A DNA stretch of 5,552 nt. Source: Puniceicoccaceae bacterium. Lineage in GTDB: Bacteria > Verrucomicrobiota > Verrucomicrobiia > Opitutales > Coraliomargaritaceae. The notes beneath the pieces were generated by a model. It ran no database searches and was not told where the DNA came from. It saw only the letters and a program-made list of their open reading frames with translations. The DNA lies in the NCBI GenBank assembly GCA_003566795.1, contig PXBU01000397.1, forward strand, positions 1 through 5,552, written 5' to 3'. A program made the position numbers and the translations under genes. Positions 1 to 5,552 of this stretch are shown here, in pieces. Numbering within the stretch: position 1 is the stretch's first letter; every line of letters starts with the position of its first letter.

Positions 1-2
1 GA

Positions 3-593
3 CGCATCCTGTGGGTCATCCCGGGCTTCCGGCAATATGATGAGGCGATCCGCCAGTTTGAAACCATCGTCAGGAACGCCCCTTACGGCGACTACGCGCC
101 GCTCTCACTGATGAACATTGCGCTGACAGCCGAGCAGCTGAATGACTCTGAGGAGGCGATCGATGCCCTCGACCGGCTGATCAATTTCTACCCGCAAAGT
201 ATGCTCGCTCCCGATGCCTACTTCCACATGGCGGTGATTTACTCCAGTCTGGTGAAAGGACCCGAATACGACCAAGGGGCGACACGCCAGGCCATCAGCT
301 ACTACGAGGACTTCCTGATCCTTTTTGAAGACAGCAACTATGTCGGCGATGTAGAGGCCAATCTCGCCTCCATGCAAAATTTGCTGGCAGAGAGCCGCCG
401 ACAGCTCGGCGACTTCTACTACTTTTACCGCAACAACAACACGGCGGCACTGACCTTTTACAACGAGGCGATCACCATCGCACCTGAATCTGAAGCCGCC
501 GACGAGGCCCGCATGCGAATCGAGGATATCGAGAACGGTGTCCGCCCAATCTCCGGCGCGCGCGTCGTGCGGCGTCTCCTCTTTATCGACTAA
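3..593 (+). CDS. bamD: BamD-like outer membrane assembly lipoprotein, 3' part (5' end outside window)
   Basis: This frame is open from the left edge, so the first in-window ATG (111) is internal. At least 36 codons precede it, and they read as TPR sequence (RQYDEAIRQFETIVRNAP). The visible 196 residues are almost wholly helical TPR repeats. They include a YPxSxLAPDAYF-type helix pair, a YDQGATRQAISYYEDFL segment and a C-terminal repeat (LAESRRQLGDFYYF followed by AALTFYNEAI). This order and spacing match the BamD/YfiO family, whose members run to roughly 240-280 aa, so the signal peptide and lipidated cysteine are probably missing to the left. BamD is a periplasm-facing lipoprotein of the BAM complex and helps insert beta-barrel proteins into the outer membrane. 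The next gene encodes another outer-membrane assembly lipoprotein and begins within 20 bases, which supports the call. A generic TPR lipoprotein is the main alternative. Confidence 0.82.
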   Translation, partial: RILWVIPGFRQYDEAIRQFETIVRNAPYGDYAPLSLMNIALTAEQLNDSEEAIDALDRLINFYPQSMLAPDAYFHMAVIYSSLVKGPEYDQGATRQAISYYEDFLILFEDSNYVGDVEANLASMQNLLAESRRQLGDFYYFYRNNNTAALTFYNEAITIAPESEAADEARMRIEDIENGVRPISGARVVRRLLFID

Positions 594-611
594 TTGCTGC
601 GAATTCCAGCC

Positions 612-1181
612 ATGACCGCATCCAAACATAGAATCCTGCCAGTCATCTACGCCCTGACCGCCGCTTTCGTGCTGTGCTGCGCGGTCGTCGGCTGCCAGTC
701 CTATCAATTGGGACACGCGGCGGAGCTCCCCTTCGAGACGATCTATATCGAGCCGGTGAGAAATGAGAGCTTCGCCCCTCAGGCGCAGGCACTGCTGAGC
801 TCCGAAGTCCGCGAGGCCGTCATCCGCGACGGGCGCGTCCGCCTGGTCGCCGACCGGGAGGAGGCCGATGCCCTACTGCTGATGACCCTCACCGACTACA
901 ACCGCCGGGCCAGTGCCCGACGGCAGGATGACACCCGGCGGGCGCAAAGCTTCGACCTCTCCATGCAGGTGCAGCTCGACCTCTACGACCAGATAAACGG
1001 CGACTACCTATTTCGAGGGCGCCGTGTCGAAGCCCGCACCCAAGGCTACGTGGATAATCCCTATGCCGCAGACGGGGCGCCCGCCACCCAAGGCCTGATC
1101 CAATCCGAGTTCAACGCCATGCCCCGCCTCGCGCGGGATCTCGGCCGCAGAGCCGCCGACGAAGTGCTCGGCGCCTGGTAG
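612..1181 (+). CDS. lptE: LptE-like LPS-assembly lipoprotein
   Basis: Translation from ATG 612 gives 189 aa, within the usual LptE/RlpB range. The N-terminus has basic residues (K5, R7), a hydrophobic stretch (residues 8-26) and a lipobox VVGC ending at Cys28, so this is a predicted lipoprotein. The mature protein opens with SYQLG and then FETIYIEPVRNES (41-53). It continues with a conserved-looking RDGRVRLV strand and EADALLLMTLTDYNRR (84-99), the usual early layout of LptE-family proteins. LptE plugs and assists LptD, the outer-membrane translocon that delivers LPS to the cell surface. A TTG at 594, immediately after the bamD stop, would add six residues; ATG 612 was preferred because it gives a compact signal peptide. 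Neither start has a clear Shine-Dalgarno, so translation coupled to bamD is plausible. Family assignment rests on pattern and context, since LptE sequences diverge strongly. Confidence 0.78.
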   Translation: MTASKHRILPVIYALTAAFVLCCAVVGCQSYQLGHAAELPFETIYIEPVRNESFAPQAQALLSSEVREAVIRDGRVRLVADREEADALLLMTLTDYNRRASARRQDDTRRAQSFDLSMQVQLDLYDQINGDYLFRGRRVEARTQGYVDNPYAADGAPATQGLIQSEFNAMPRLARDLGRRAADEVLGAW

Positions 1182-1190
1182 TATACTCCG

Positions 1191-1240
1191 CCGCAAAGCC
1201 TGCGGCCCGGGATAAATCACCCGAGAGCCGGGCCCCTTCC
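1191..1240 (+). terminator. Possible weak transcription terminator after lptE
   Basis: Two overlapping GC-rich inverted repeats lie 10-55 bases after the lptE stop. The first is CCGCA (1191-1195) with TGCGG (1201-1205). The second is GGCCCGG (1204-1210) with CCGGGCC (1228-1234) around a 17-base loop. They share bases and so are mutually exclusive. The second is followed only by CCCTTCC, not a T-run, so a classical intrinsic terminator is not demonstrated. Position at the end of the operon is the main support. Confidence 0.3.
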
Positions 1241-1315
1241 GTAGTCGGGCTGGTTGATCCTGGCATACACAAATTGGACTTCCGCAAAAAAATGGCGAAG
1301 ACGGCGAAGTTTCAT

Positions 1316-1413
1316 GTAGGGGCTTTCCTGTGGGAAGCCCGCGAGCGTGCGGAGCGTTGTGGAAAGACCGAAGGCAACGCAAGATTCGCGGGTGGCGCGA
1401 GCACCACCCCTAC
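1316..1413. repeat. Palindromic REP/MITE-like intergenic element
   Basis: The ends are a perfect inverted repeat: GTAGGGG (1316-1322) and CCCCTAC (1407-1413). Inside the left end is a near-perfect hairpin, GGGCTTTCC (1320-1328) with GGGAAGCCC (1332-1340), nine pairs including one G-T and a three-base loop. Inside the right end is a second hairpin, GGGTGG (1390-1395) with CCACCC (1404-1409). Nested end-hairpins around a short non-coding core are typical of REP/BIME units or small MITEs. No transposase is present here, and the class is inferred from structure alone. The inner hairpins compete with pairing of the outer ends. Confidence 0.5.
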
Positions 1414-1447
1414 GGATTGATCGCCCGACCGAGCGGAAGTAAGCCTT

Positions 1448-1516
1448 CCGAGCGTTATGTGGCGCGCGAGCGGAATTCTCCCTTGCAAGTTTCTTTCCCG
1501 ACTTCCGATTCGGCTG
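1448..1516 (+). repeat. 69-bp direct repeat, copy 1
   Basis: This matches 2363-2431 in the same orientation at 63 of 69 positions with no gaps (counted by eye). The longest identical run is 29 bases (1475-1503), covering ATTCTCCCTTGCAAG and a following TTTCTTTCCCGAC. It lies just upstream of the gene at 1553, and its partner lies just downstream. Its start overlaps the last bases of the small CGGAAG/CTTCCG hairpin. Confidence 0.85.
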
Positions 1517-1552
1517 GCAAAAGCTGGCTGAAGCGAATAAGAACGGAGATCT

Positions 1553-2302
1553 ATGGGGCAGAAATCAAAACTCAGCTGGCAAGTCACACTGGCCCTTATA
1601 CTAATCGCGCTCGGCGCGTTTTTCTACTATGTTCACTGGCTGGTTTTTCGCGATGTAGAACATATTTTCCTCTATTTTATCGGAGATGTGGCATTTGTAT
1701 TTTTTGAAGTGCTGCTGGTTACGCTTGTTATCCACAGACTGCTCCACCACCGGGAGCAGAAGGCCGTTCGCGATAAAATAAATATGTTGGTCGGCGCTTT
1801 TTTCAGTGAACTTGGCACTGAACTCCTGGAAATATTCGCAAGCTTTGATCTGCAAGCGCATAAGATCAAGGGGCCTCTTTCAACACCGCATGAATGGTCG
1901 GAGTCGGAATTCCTGAATATCAGAAATACCGTTGAGCGACATGATTCTGACATAAAAAACGGAAAGGCCGACTTTGCTGCGGTGGACTCTGTGCTGCGTC
2001 GCAACAAAAATTTCCTCCTCGACCTGATCCAAAACCAGAGCCTGCTTCAAAATGAATCGTTCACCAACCTGGTCTGGGCGGTTTATCATCTCGCCAAGGA
2101 AATGGAACACCGTGGTGATTTGTCGGATTTGCCGGATGACGACCACCAGCATCTAAGCCAGGACATAGCGAGGGTTTACGAACTGATGCTACTGCAATGG
2201 GTGGATTATATGCAACATTTACGGCACTGCTATCCGTATATGTTTTCCCTGGCAGGGCGGACCAATCCATTTAACTCACCAACTGCGGTGGAGGTTAAAT
2301 AA
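1553..2302 (+). CDS. Conserved-looking two-helix membrane protein, function unknown
   Basis: The 249-residue product has two N-terminal transmembrane helices (about 9-29 and 38-60), followed by a basic stretch (HRLLHHREQKAVRDK, 61-75) and a largely helical soluble domain. By the positive-inside rule that domain is probably cytoplasmic. Two segments look conserved from memory of similar hypothetical proteins: AVYHLAKEMEHRGDLSDLP (176-194) and a C-terminal YPYMFSLAGRTNPF (227-240). I cannot assign a named family or activity, and I see no catalytic signature. The start is supported by GGAG at 1545-1548, four bases before the ATG, which is rather close. The reading frame is intact. Base composition is lower in GC than the lptE gene in places (20 of 60 at 1621-1680 against 40 of 60 at 841-900), partly because Phe-rich helices are encoded there. 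Flanking direct repeats and no functionally related neighbour hint at transfer, which is inference. Confidence 0.85.
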   Translation: MGQKSKLSWQVTLALILIALGAFFYYVHWLVFRDVEHIFLYFIGDVAFVFFEVLLVTLVIHRLLHHREQKAVRDKINMLVGAFFSELGTELLEIFASFDLQAHKIKGPLSTPHEWSESEFLNIRNTVERHDSDIKNGKADFAAVDSVLRRNKNFLLDLIQNQSLLQNESFTNLVWAVYHLAKEMEHRGDLSDLPDDDHQHLSQDIARVYELMLLQWVDYMQHLRHCYPYMFSLAGRTNPFNSPTAVEVK

Positions 2303-2362
2303 GACGAAAAGCAACGACCGCAATTACCTTTGGGAAACAGTCTAGCCATCTGAGTAGGCCTG

Positions 2363-2431
2363 CCGAGCGTTGTGTGGAGCGCGAGCGGTATTCTCCCTTG
2401 CAAGTTTCTTTCCCGACTCCCGATCCGGCAG
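2363..2431 (+). repeat. 69-bp direct repeat, copy 2
   Basis: This is the partner of 1448-1516, offset by 915 bases, with six substitutions and no indels. It begins 61 bases after the stop of the membrane-protein gene. The similarity ends sharply on both sides (flanks GTAGGCCTG and AACCAGG-like sequence are not shared beyond a few bases), so the unit is a discrete repeat and not part of a larger duplication visible here. Confidence 0.85.
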
Positions 2432-2592
2432 ACCAGGTGTATTTACGCATCAATGAGGAGAAAGACAGCTTCCACCAACTGGGCGATTTCACAACATCTT
2501 AACTATTTTTACTGGGATGATGACCGCGCTCTGGTGGTGCCTGTCAAAATTTTGAGACTGACGAAGTTTAAACCGTGCGTTTGGAAAAATAT

Positions 2593-2619
2593 CGGCTCGC
2601 CGAACCTCGGCACGAGCCG
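2593..2619. other. Strong nested hairpin in spacer
   Basis: CGGCTCG (2593-2599) pairs perfectly with CGAGCCG (2613-2619). Immediately inside, CCGA (2600-2603) pairs with TCGG (2607-2610) around a three-base loop ACC, leaving only a two-base bulge CA (2611-2612). Eleven pairs in 27 bases make this the tightest fold seen in the window. No T-run follows on the plus strand. On the minus strand the bases that would follow the stem are AT-containing (from GATATTTTTCC), so a minus-strand terminator-like reading is conceivable, though no minus-strand gene ends here. Confidence 0.5.
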
Positions 2620-2684
2620 CAGCAAGTGAATGGCCATCGACACCCCGGGCATCGACGGAGAGAAGCCTTGTCGCCAGCTTGAGT

Positions 2685-2713
2685 TTGACGCCCTTCAACT
2701 TCCGGGTTTAAAT
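2685..2713 (+). promoter_or_regulatory. Candidate sigma70-type promoter for the coiled-coil protein gene
   Basis: TTGACG (2685-2690) matches the -35 consensus at five of six positions. It is followed after exactly 17 bases by TTAAAT (2708-2713), which matches the -10 consensus at four of six. Transcription would begin near 2720, leaving a leader of about 40 bases before ATG 2761. The spacing is optimal and the location fits an independently transcribed gene. Promoter consensus in this lineage is assumed to resemble the general housekeeping one. Confidence 0.45.
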
Positions 2714-2760
2714 CCTGCCTAGTCTCGAACTATGATTCGCGACAGCAAGCACTTACCCCT

Positions 2761-3921
2761 ATGCCAACCATCCGTATTCATACTAAATACCTGATTCTGC
2801 TTCGGCTTGTTTTCGCATTAGCTGTTTTCGGCTGCATCAATTTAAGGGCGGAGGCTCCATTCGATGAACTCAAGGCGAAGCTCGATCAAGCACTGGACAA
2901 GAATGCCAGGGAAGTGGCTTCGGACCGAAGGAAGGCGGGCATCGATAAGATGTATTTGGAACGACTGGCTGCTTTGGGAAGCGAATTTCTGGATCAGGGC
3001 AGTCTCGATGGTGCGCTGGCGGTCCGGGACGAGATTCAGCGTTTTGAGAACTCGGGTGGCGTTCCGAGCGCGTTTTCTCAGATTGGGCAGCTGGCTCGTT
3101 ATCAAAGGATTTACGCCAACGAAATAAAAAAGATTGAATCGGACGAAATGGTAGGGGCGCTGCGTATCTATAATGCATACGAAGGTGCCTTGTTGCAACG
3201 AGAGGAAGAACTCGTGCGGCAGGGCTTCATCGACCAGGCAGTCGCGGTCAGAAAAGAACGCGACCGGGCTAAAAGACTGATTAGCCAGCTGTCACGGGGA
3301 AGGGCGGAGCTCGGGTCAATTCGCCCGGAGGATGTGTTCGCGCGCCCCCGGGAAAGGGAGACTGCCGTCCCGACTGGCGATGACTGGGAAGCTGTCGGGG
3401 ACAACGACAATCTTCCAAACGAGGCTTTGGATACGCTTAAAGCTCAGTTCGAGCAGTCACTCACCGCTCACCGGGAGTCGGTAGCTGCGGGTGAGCAGGA
3501 AATGTTTAAAAAATACATGAGAGAACTGCGGGTTCGGGAATTTCATTATCAAAACAACGGGAGTCTTGACGGCGTGCTGGCACTGCGGGCGGAGAGGAAA
3601 CGCCTGCAGGACACAGGAGCGATTTCAACCAGCGACACTGAGCTGAGCCACCTGAGAATCGTGCAAAGAAACTTCACTCAGGACCTGATGCGATTAAAGT
3701 CCGGGGATCGCGAGCGCCTAGTCAGCATCCAACGTCAGCATTTGGAGGAAATGGGAGAATTGGAGCGCAGTCTGGTAAAGAAGCGCCGGATCAATGAAGC
3801 GACTGCTGTCCGAGCAGAAAGAAAACGCGTCGCTGACCTTTTAACGGAGTTGAACCGAAAAGCCCTGGTGCGTCACCTCTATGAGGCGAGTCCACGCGAG
3901 GAGGCGACGGCCTCAAGGTAA
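2761..3921 (+). CDS. Secreted coiled-coil protein with a duplicated GSLDGALAVR-type module
   Basis: The 386-residue product begins with a signal peptide: basic R5, K9 and R15 around a hydrophobic core (11-25), with a likely cleavage after AEA (30-32). Cys25 in VFGC is a poor lipobox, so lipidation is less likely. The mature protein is highly charged, rich in E, R, K, L and Q, and mostly helical. Four related motifs occur: GSLDGALAVRDEIQRF (80-95), GFIDQAVAVRKERDRA (155-170), GSLDGVLALRAERKRL (267-282) and RRINEATAVRAERKRV (342-357). Motifs 1-2 and 3-4 are each 75 residues apart, and 1-3 and 2-4 are 187 apart, so the protein is an internal duplication joined by a linker (about 180-220) rich in acidic residues, Pro and Gly. 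From memory, such modules occur in exported Verrucomicrobiota and Planctomycetota proteins, with no defined activity. A structural or scaffolding role in the periplasm or on the surface is a guess. No Shine-Dalgarno precedes ATG 2761. Its 3' end is 51 bases from the convergent gene. Confidence 0.82.
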   Translation: MPTIRIHTKYLILLRLVFALAVFGCINLRAEAPFDELKAKLDQALDKNAREVASDRRKAGIDKMYLERLAALGSEFLDQGSLDGALAVRDEIQRFENSGGVPSAFSQIGQLARYQRIYANEIKKIESDEMVGALRIYNAYEGALLQREEELVRQGFIDQAVAVRKERDRAKRLISQLSRGRAELGSIRPEDVFARPRERETAVPTGDDWEAVGDNDNLPNEALDTLKAQFEQSLTAHRESVAAGEQEMFKKYMRELRVREFHYQNNGSLDGVLALRAERKRLQDTGAISTSDTELSHLRIVQRNFTQDLMRLKSGDRERLVSIQRQHLEEMGELERSLVKKRRINEATAVRAERKRVADLLTELNRKALVRHLYEASPREEATASR

Positions 3922-3972
3922 GTAATCGAGGGTCACTACACTTTCGAAGATCAGGATGGATGAAAAGTTGCA

Positions 3973-5552
3973 TCACATCGTTCCCGCTTGGGCGTGACGA
4001 GCCACTCGTTTGAAGGTGGCCATAAGGTCCCGGGCCAGACTTTTCCCGCGAATTTGCGCGTGGCTTGAGAACGTGGCGTGAAGTTCGCGGCGGATTTCCG
4101 AGAGCGCGACCGGGGGCGTTTGGGCCAGGTCGAGTGCTTTTCGTATAAATTCGGCGGTATCGCGCGCGATCCATTCATTTTGATCGGTGGCGATAAGCTG
4201 CGCCGCTGCACGGCGTCCCCGGAGTGATTGCCCCATCAAGGTAATGACTGGAACTCCCATCCATAGCGCGTCCCCGGTGGTGGCATCCCCGCAGAACGGG
4301 AACGTGTCCAGCACGGCATCGAAGCGGTGAAAGGGCGACAGGTCACCCCGTGTATCCGCTTCCAGTTGCAAGCGGTCCTTTGGAATGCCGGCATCGAGAC
4401 AACGACGGGCGAAGTCGCTGCGCGTCTGCGGACAGCGCAGGGCGTCCCGTATGAGTAGCAGGCGGGCCTGCGGGGCTTGGTCTAGGATACGCGCGTAGGT
4501 GGCGAGGACCTCGGTGTTATATTTGGCGAGGTGGTGAAGGCCACCAAATGTGAAAAAGCCGTTGCGTGCGGCAGGTGCTTCAAGACCGGGCCGGACTGAA
4601 TCGAACGGAGGCGTATAACTGTGATAACCTTGCAGAAGATGGATGGTTGTCTCGCTGCTGCATGCGGCAAGCCACTCCGGCTCGGAAACCGGGTCGGTAA
4701 TGCGGTAATCCATCGTGCGAAGCCCGGTGGTCGTCGCATTACTGTACAAATGGAGTTGGACCGGAGCGCAGCGCTGAGCGAAGAGCGAAAGCCGTCCGGA
4801 ATTGGCGTGCTCGTTCATGTCCACGAGTACATCGATGTCGCGCGCACGTATGGCAGCCCGGGCCTGGTCATCCGTGAGCGTGGTAATTGGGATCCACTCA
4901 TGGCTAAAAGATTTCAGCTTTTCCGATACCGCGTCTTCGTTGCTGGTGGCTGAAAAAAAATAGAGTTCGAGCGCTGAGCGGTCGACGTGCGGCAGCCATC
5001 CCAAAAGATGCTGGCTGCTGTTGTGCCGCTGAAAGCGGGTGTTGACCAATCCGATCCGCAGTTTGCCTTGAGGGTGCGGGCGGGGGTGGATCGAGGCTTC
5101 GACACTTTTTACTCCGGCGTTCGCCTCCCACGCGGCGGCGGCATCATAAAGTTCTCGCGCATCTGCCTCTGACGAATAAAGCAAACAGCGGATGCGGAGA
5201 GACTGGTAGGCGGGCACCGCCCGCAGCGTGCGGGGTGTTGCGTCCAGTAGCTGCAAGGCTTCGGGGAGCTTCCCCTGTTCCAGCAGGAGGTTGGCGCGGG
5301 AGAGCCACCATTGGCAACAGTCCCGCGTCGATTGTGGAAGCATCTCGAGTGTGTTCGTGCCACGTTCGAGTTGCCCCGTGCTGGCCAAGAGTAAATCCAG
5401 GGTCGCGATAGCCGCCGTCGGATCTCCCCTCAGATCGACTGCATGGATGAGTGCCGTGGCCGCGGCGTCGACTTCCTGTGCGTGGGCCAGGGCAACTGCC
5501 ATGCGGACAAAGGAGTGCGGCTCAGTGGGGTCGGTCTCTACCGCCGCCGCGA
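3973..5552 (-). CDS. TPR-containing GT41 (OGT/SPINDLY-like) glycosyltransferase, 5' end outside window
   Basis: The frame stays open to the right edge, so ATG 5502 is probably not the true start. The 16 codons before it read DPTEPHSFVR-type TPR sequence that continues into VALAHAQEVDAAATALIHAV. Numbering from that ATG, helical TPR repeats occupy roughly 1-125 (for example WWLSRANLLLEQGKLPEALQLL, 65-86, interrupted here only for reference). The catalytic region then begins at KLRIGLVNTRFQRH (147-160) and runs to the C-terminus. Family landmarks include His160, which aligns by motif with OGT His498; APVQLHLYSNATTTGLRTMDY (246-266, split by family variation); FTFGGLHHLAKYNTEV (317-332), whose Lys327 matches the UDP-contacting Lys842; and DTFPFCGDATTGDALWMGVPV (399-419). 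GT41 enzymes transfer a sugar, often GlcNAc, from a nucleotide donor to protein Ser/Thr or other acceptors, usually in the cytoplasm. Donor and acceptor cannot be read from the sequence. The gene stands alone here, convergent with its left neighbour. Confidence 0.85.
   Translation of the reverse strand, partial: AAAVETDPTEPHSFVRMAVALAHAQEVDAAATALIHAVDLRGDPTAAIATLDLLLASTGQLERGTNTLEMLPQSTRDCCQWWLSRANLLLEQGKLPEALQLLDATPRTLRAVPAYQSLRIRCLLYSSEADARELYDAAAAWEANAGVKSVEASIHPRPHPQGKLRIGLVNTRFQRHNSSQHLLGWLPHVDRSALELYFFSATSNEDAVSEKLKSFSHEWIPITTLTDDQARAAIRARDIDVLVDMNEHANSGRLSLFAQRCAPVQLHLYSNATTTGLRTMDYRITDPVSEPEWLAACSSETTIHLLQGYHSYTPPFDSVRPGLEAPAARNGFFTFGGLHHLAKYNTEVLATYARILDQAPQARLLLIRDALRCPQTRSDFARRCLDAGIPKDRLQLEADTRGDLSPFHRFDAVLDTFPFCGDATTGDALWMGVPVITLMGQSLRGRRAAAQLIATDQNEWIARDTAEFIRKALDLAQTPPVALSEIRRELHATFSSHAQIRGKSLARDLMATFKRVARHAQAGTM

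Larger units (their letters stand above)
1182..1552. other. Gene-free spacer with repeats and hairpins
   Basis: No convincing gene occupies these 371 bases. They hold, in order, the possible lptE terminator, an A-run (1286-1292), a palindromic element (1316-1413), a small hairpin CGGAAG/CTTCCG (1434-1439 and 1445-1450, five-base loop), the first copy of a 69-bp repeat, and the ribosome-binding region of the next gene. I see no strong sigma70 promoter for the gene at 1553. Confidence 0.7.
2303..2760. other. Gene-free spacer with repeat, hairpin and candidate promoter
   Basis: None of the short open frames in these 458 bases looks like a gene; they lack recognisable motifs and good starts. The segment holds the second 69-bp repeat near its left end, the strong hairpin at 2593-2619, and a candidate promoter for the downstream gene. 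About 160 bases (2432-2592) have no feature I can name. They could be decayed coding sequence or spacer. Confidence 0.65.

Noticed and set aside
105..716. A 203-codon open frame on the minus strand opposite bamD and the start of lptE.
   Set aside because: It is antisense to a clear TPR gene, spans two genes on the other strand, and has no recognisable motif. High GC content makes such antisense frames common.
1292..1420. A 42-codon open frame starting MAKTAKFHVG.
   Set aside because: It runs through the palindromic element and its residues follow the hairpin arms. It has no ribosome-binding site and no recognisable motif, so it is most likely a by-product of the repeat.
1483..1511. A promoter for the membrane-protein gene within the 69-bp repeat (TTGCAA as -35).
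   Set aside because: The correctly spaced -10 would be CGATTC, a poor match, and the same sequence occurs in copy 2, which has no gene closely downstream.
2372..2629. An 85-codon plus-strand open frame in the second spacer.
   Set aside because: It begins inside the 69-bp repeat, crosses the strong hairpin, and shows no motif or ribosome-binding site. I cannot rule out that its later part is a decayed gene, but nothing identifies one.
3922..3972. A bidirectional terminator between the convergent genes.
   Set aside because: Only a short TTCGAA palindrome is present. There is no stable stem with a T-run on either strand.

Overview
The window looks like chromosomal DNA from a Gram-negative bacterium with an LPS-type outer membrane, most likely a Verrucomicrobiota member near the Opitutia. 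That assignment is inferred from three things: a BamD-LptE lipoprotein pair, a secreted coiled-coil protein with the GSLDGALAVR-type motif that I associate with Verrucomicrobiota and Planctomycetota, and gene-free spacers rich in GC hairpins and dispersed repeats. No marker in the window fixes the lineage.

Layout from left to right: (1) the 3' part of a bamD-like gene (3-593, +), followed directly by an lptE-like lipoprotein gene (612-1181, +); both products would act in outer-membrane biogenesis. (2) A 371-base spacer (1182-1552) with a possible weak terminator, a palindromic REP/MITE-like element (1316-1413) and the first copy of a 69-bp repeat. (3) An orphan two-helix membrane protein of unknown function (1553-2302, +), locally AT-rich. 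(4) A 458-base spacer (2303-2760) with the second copy of the 69-bp repeat, a strong nested hairpin (2593-2619) and a plausible sigma70-type promoter. (5) A secreted, charged helical protein of 386 aa (2761-3921, +) built from two copies of one module. (6) On the minus strand, converging on it, the C-terminal part of a TPR-containing GT41 (OGT/SPINDLY-like) glycosyltransferase (3973-5552), whose 5' end lies beyond the window.

Only bamD-lptE forms an evident functional unit. The other three genes look independently transcribed. I see no tRNA, rRNA, CRISPR array, transposase or complete mobile element, and nothing that clearly forms a new multi-gene system. The points most worth a second look are the membrane-protein gene bracketed by 69-bp direct repeats, the palindromic spacer element, and the regular internal duplication in the secreted coiled-coil protein.
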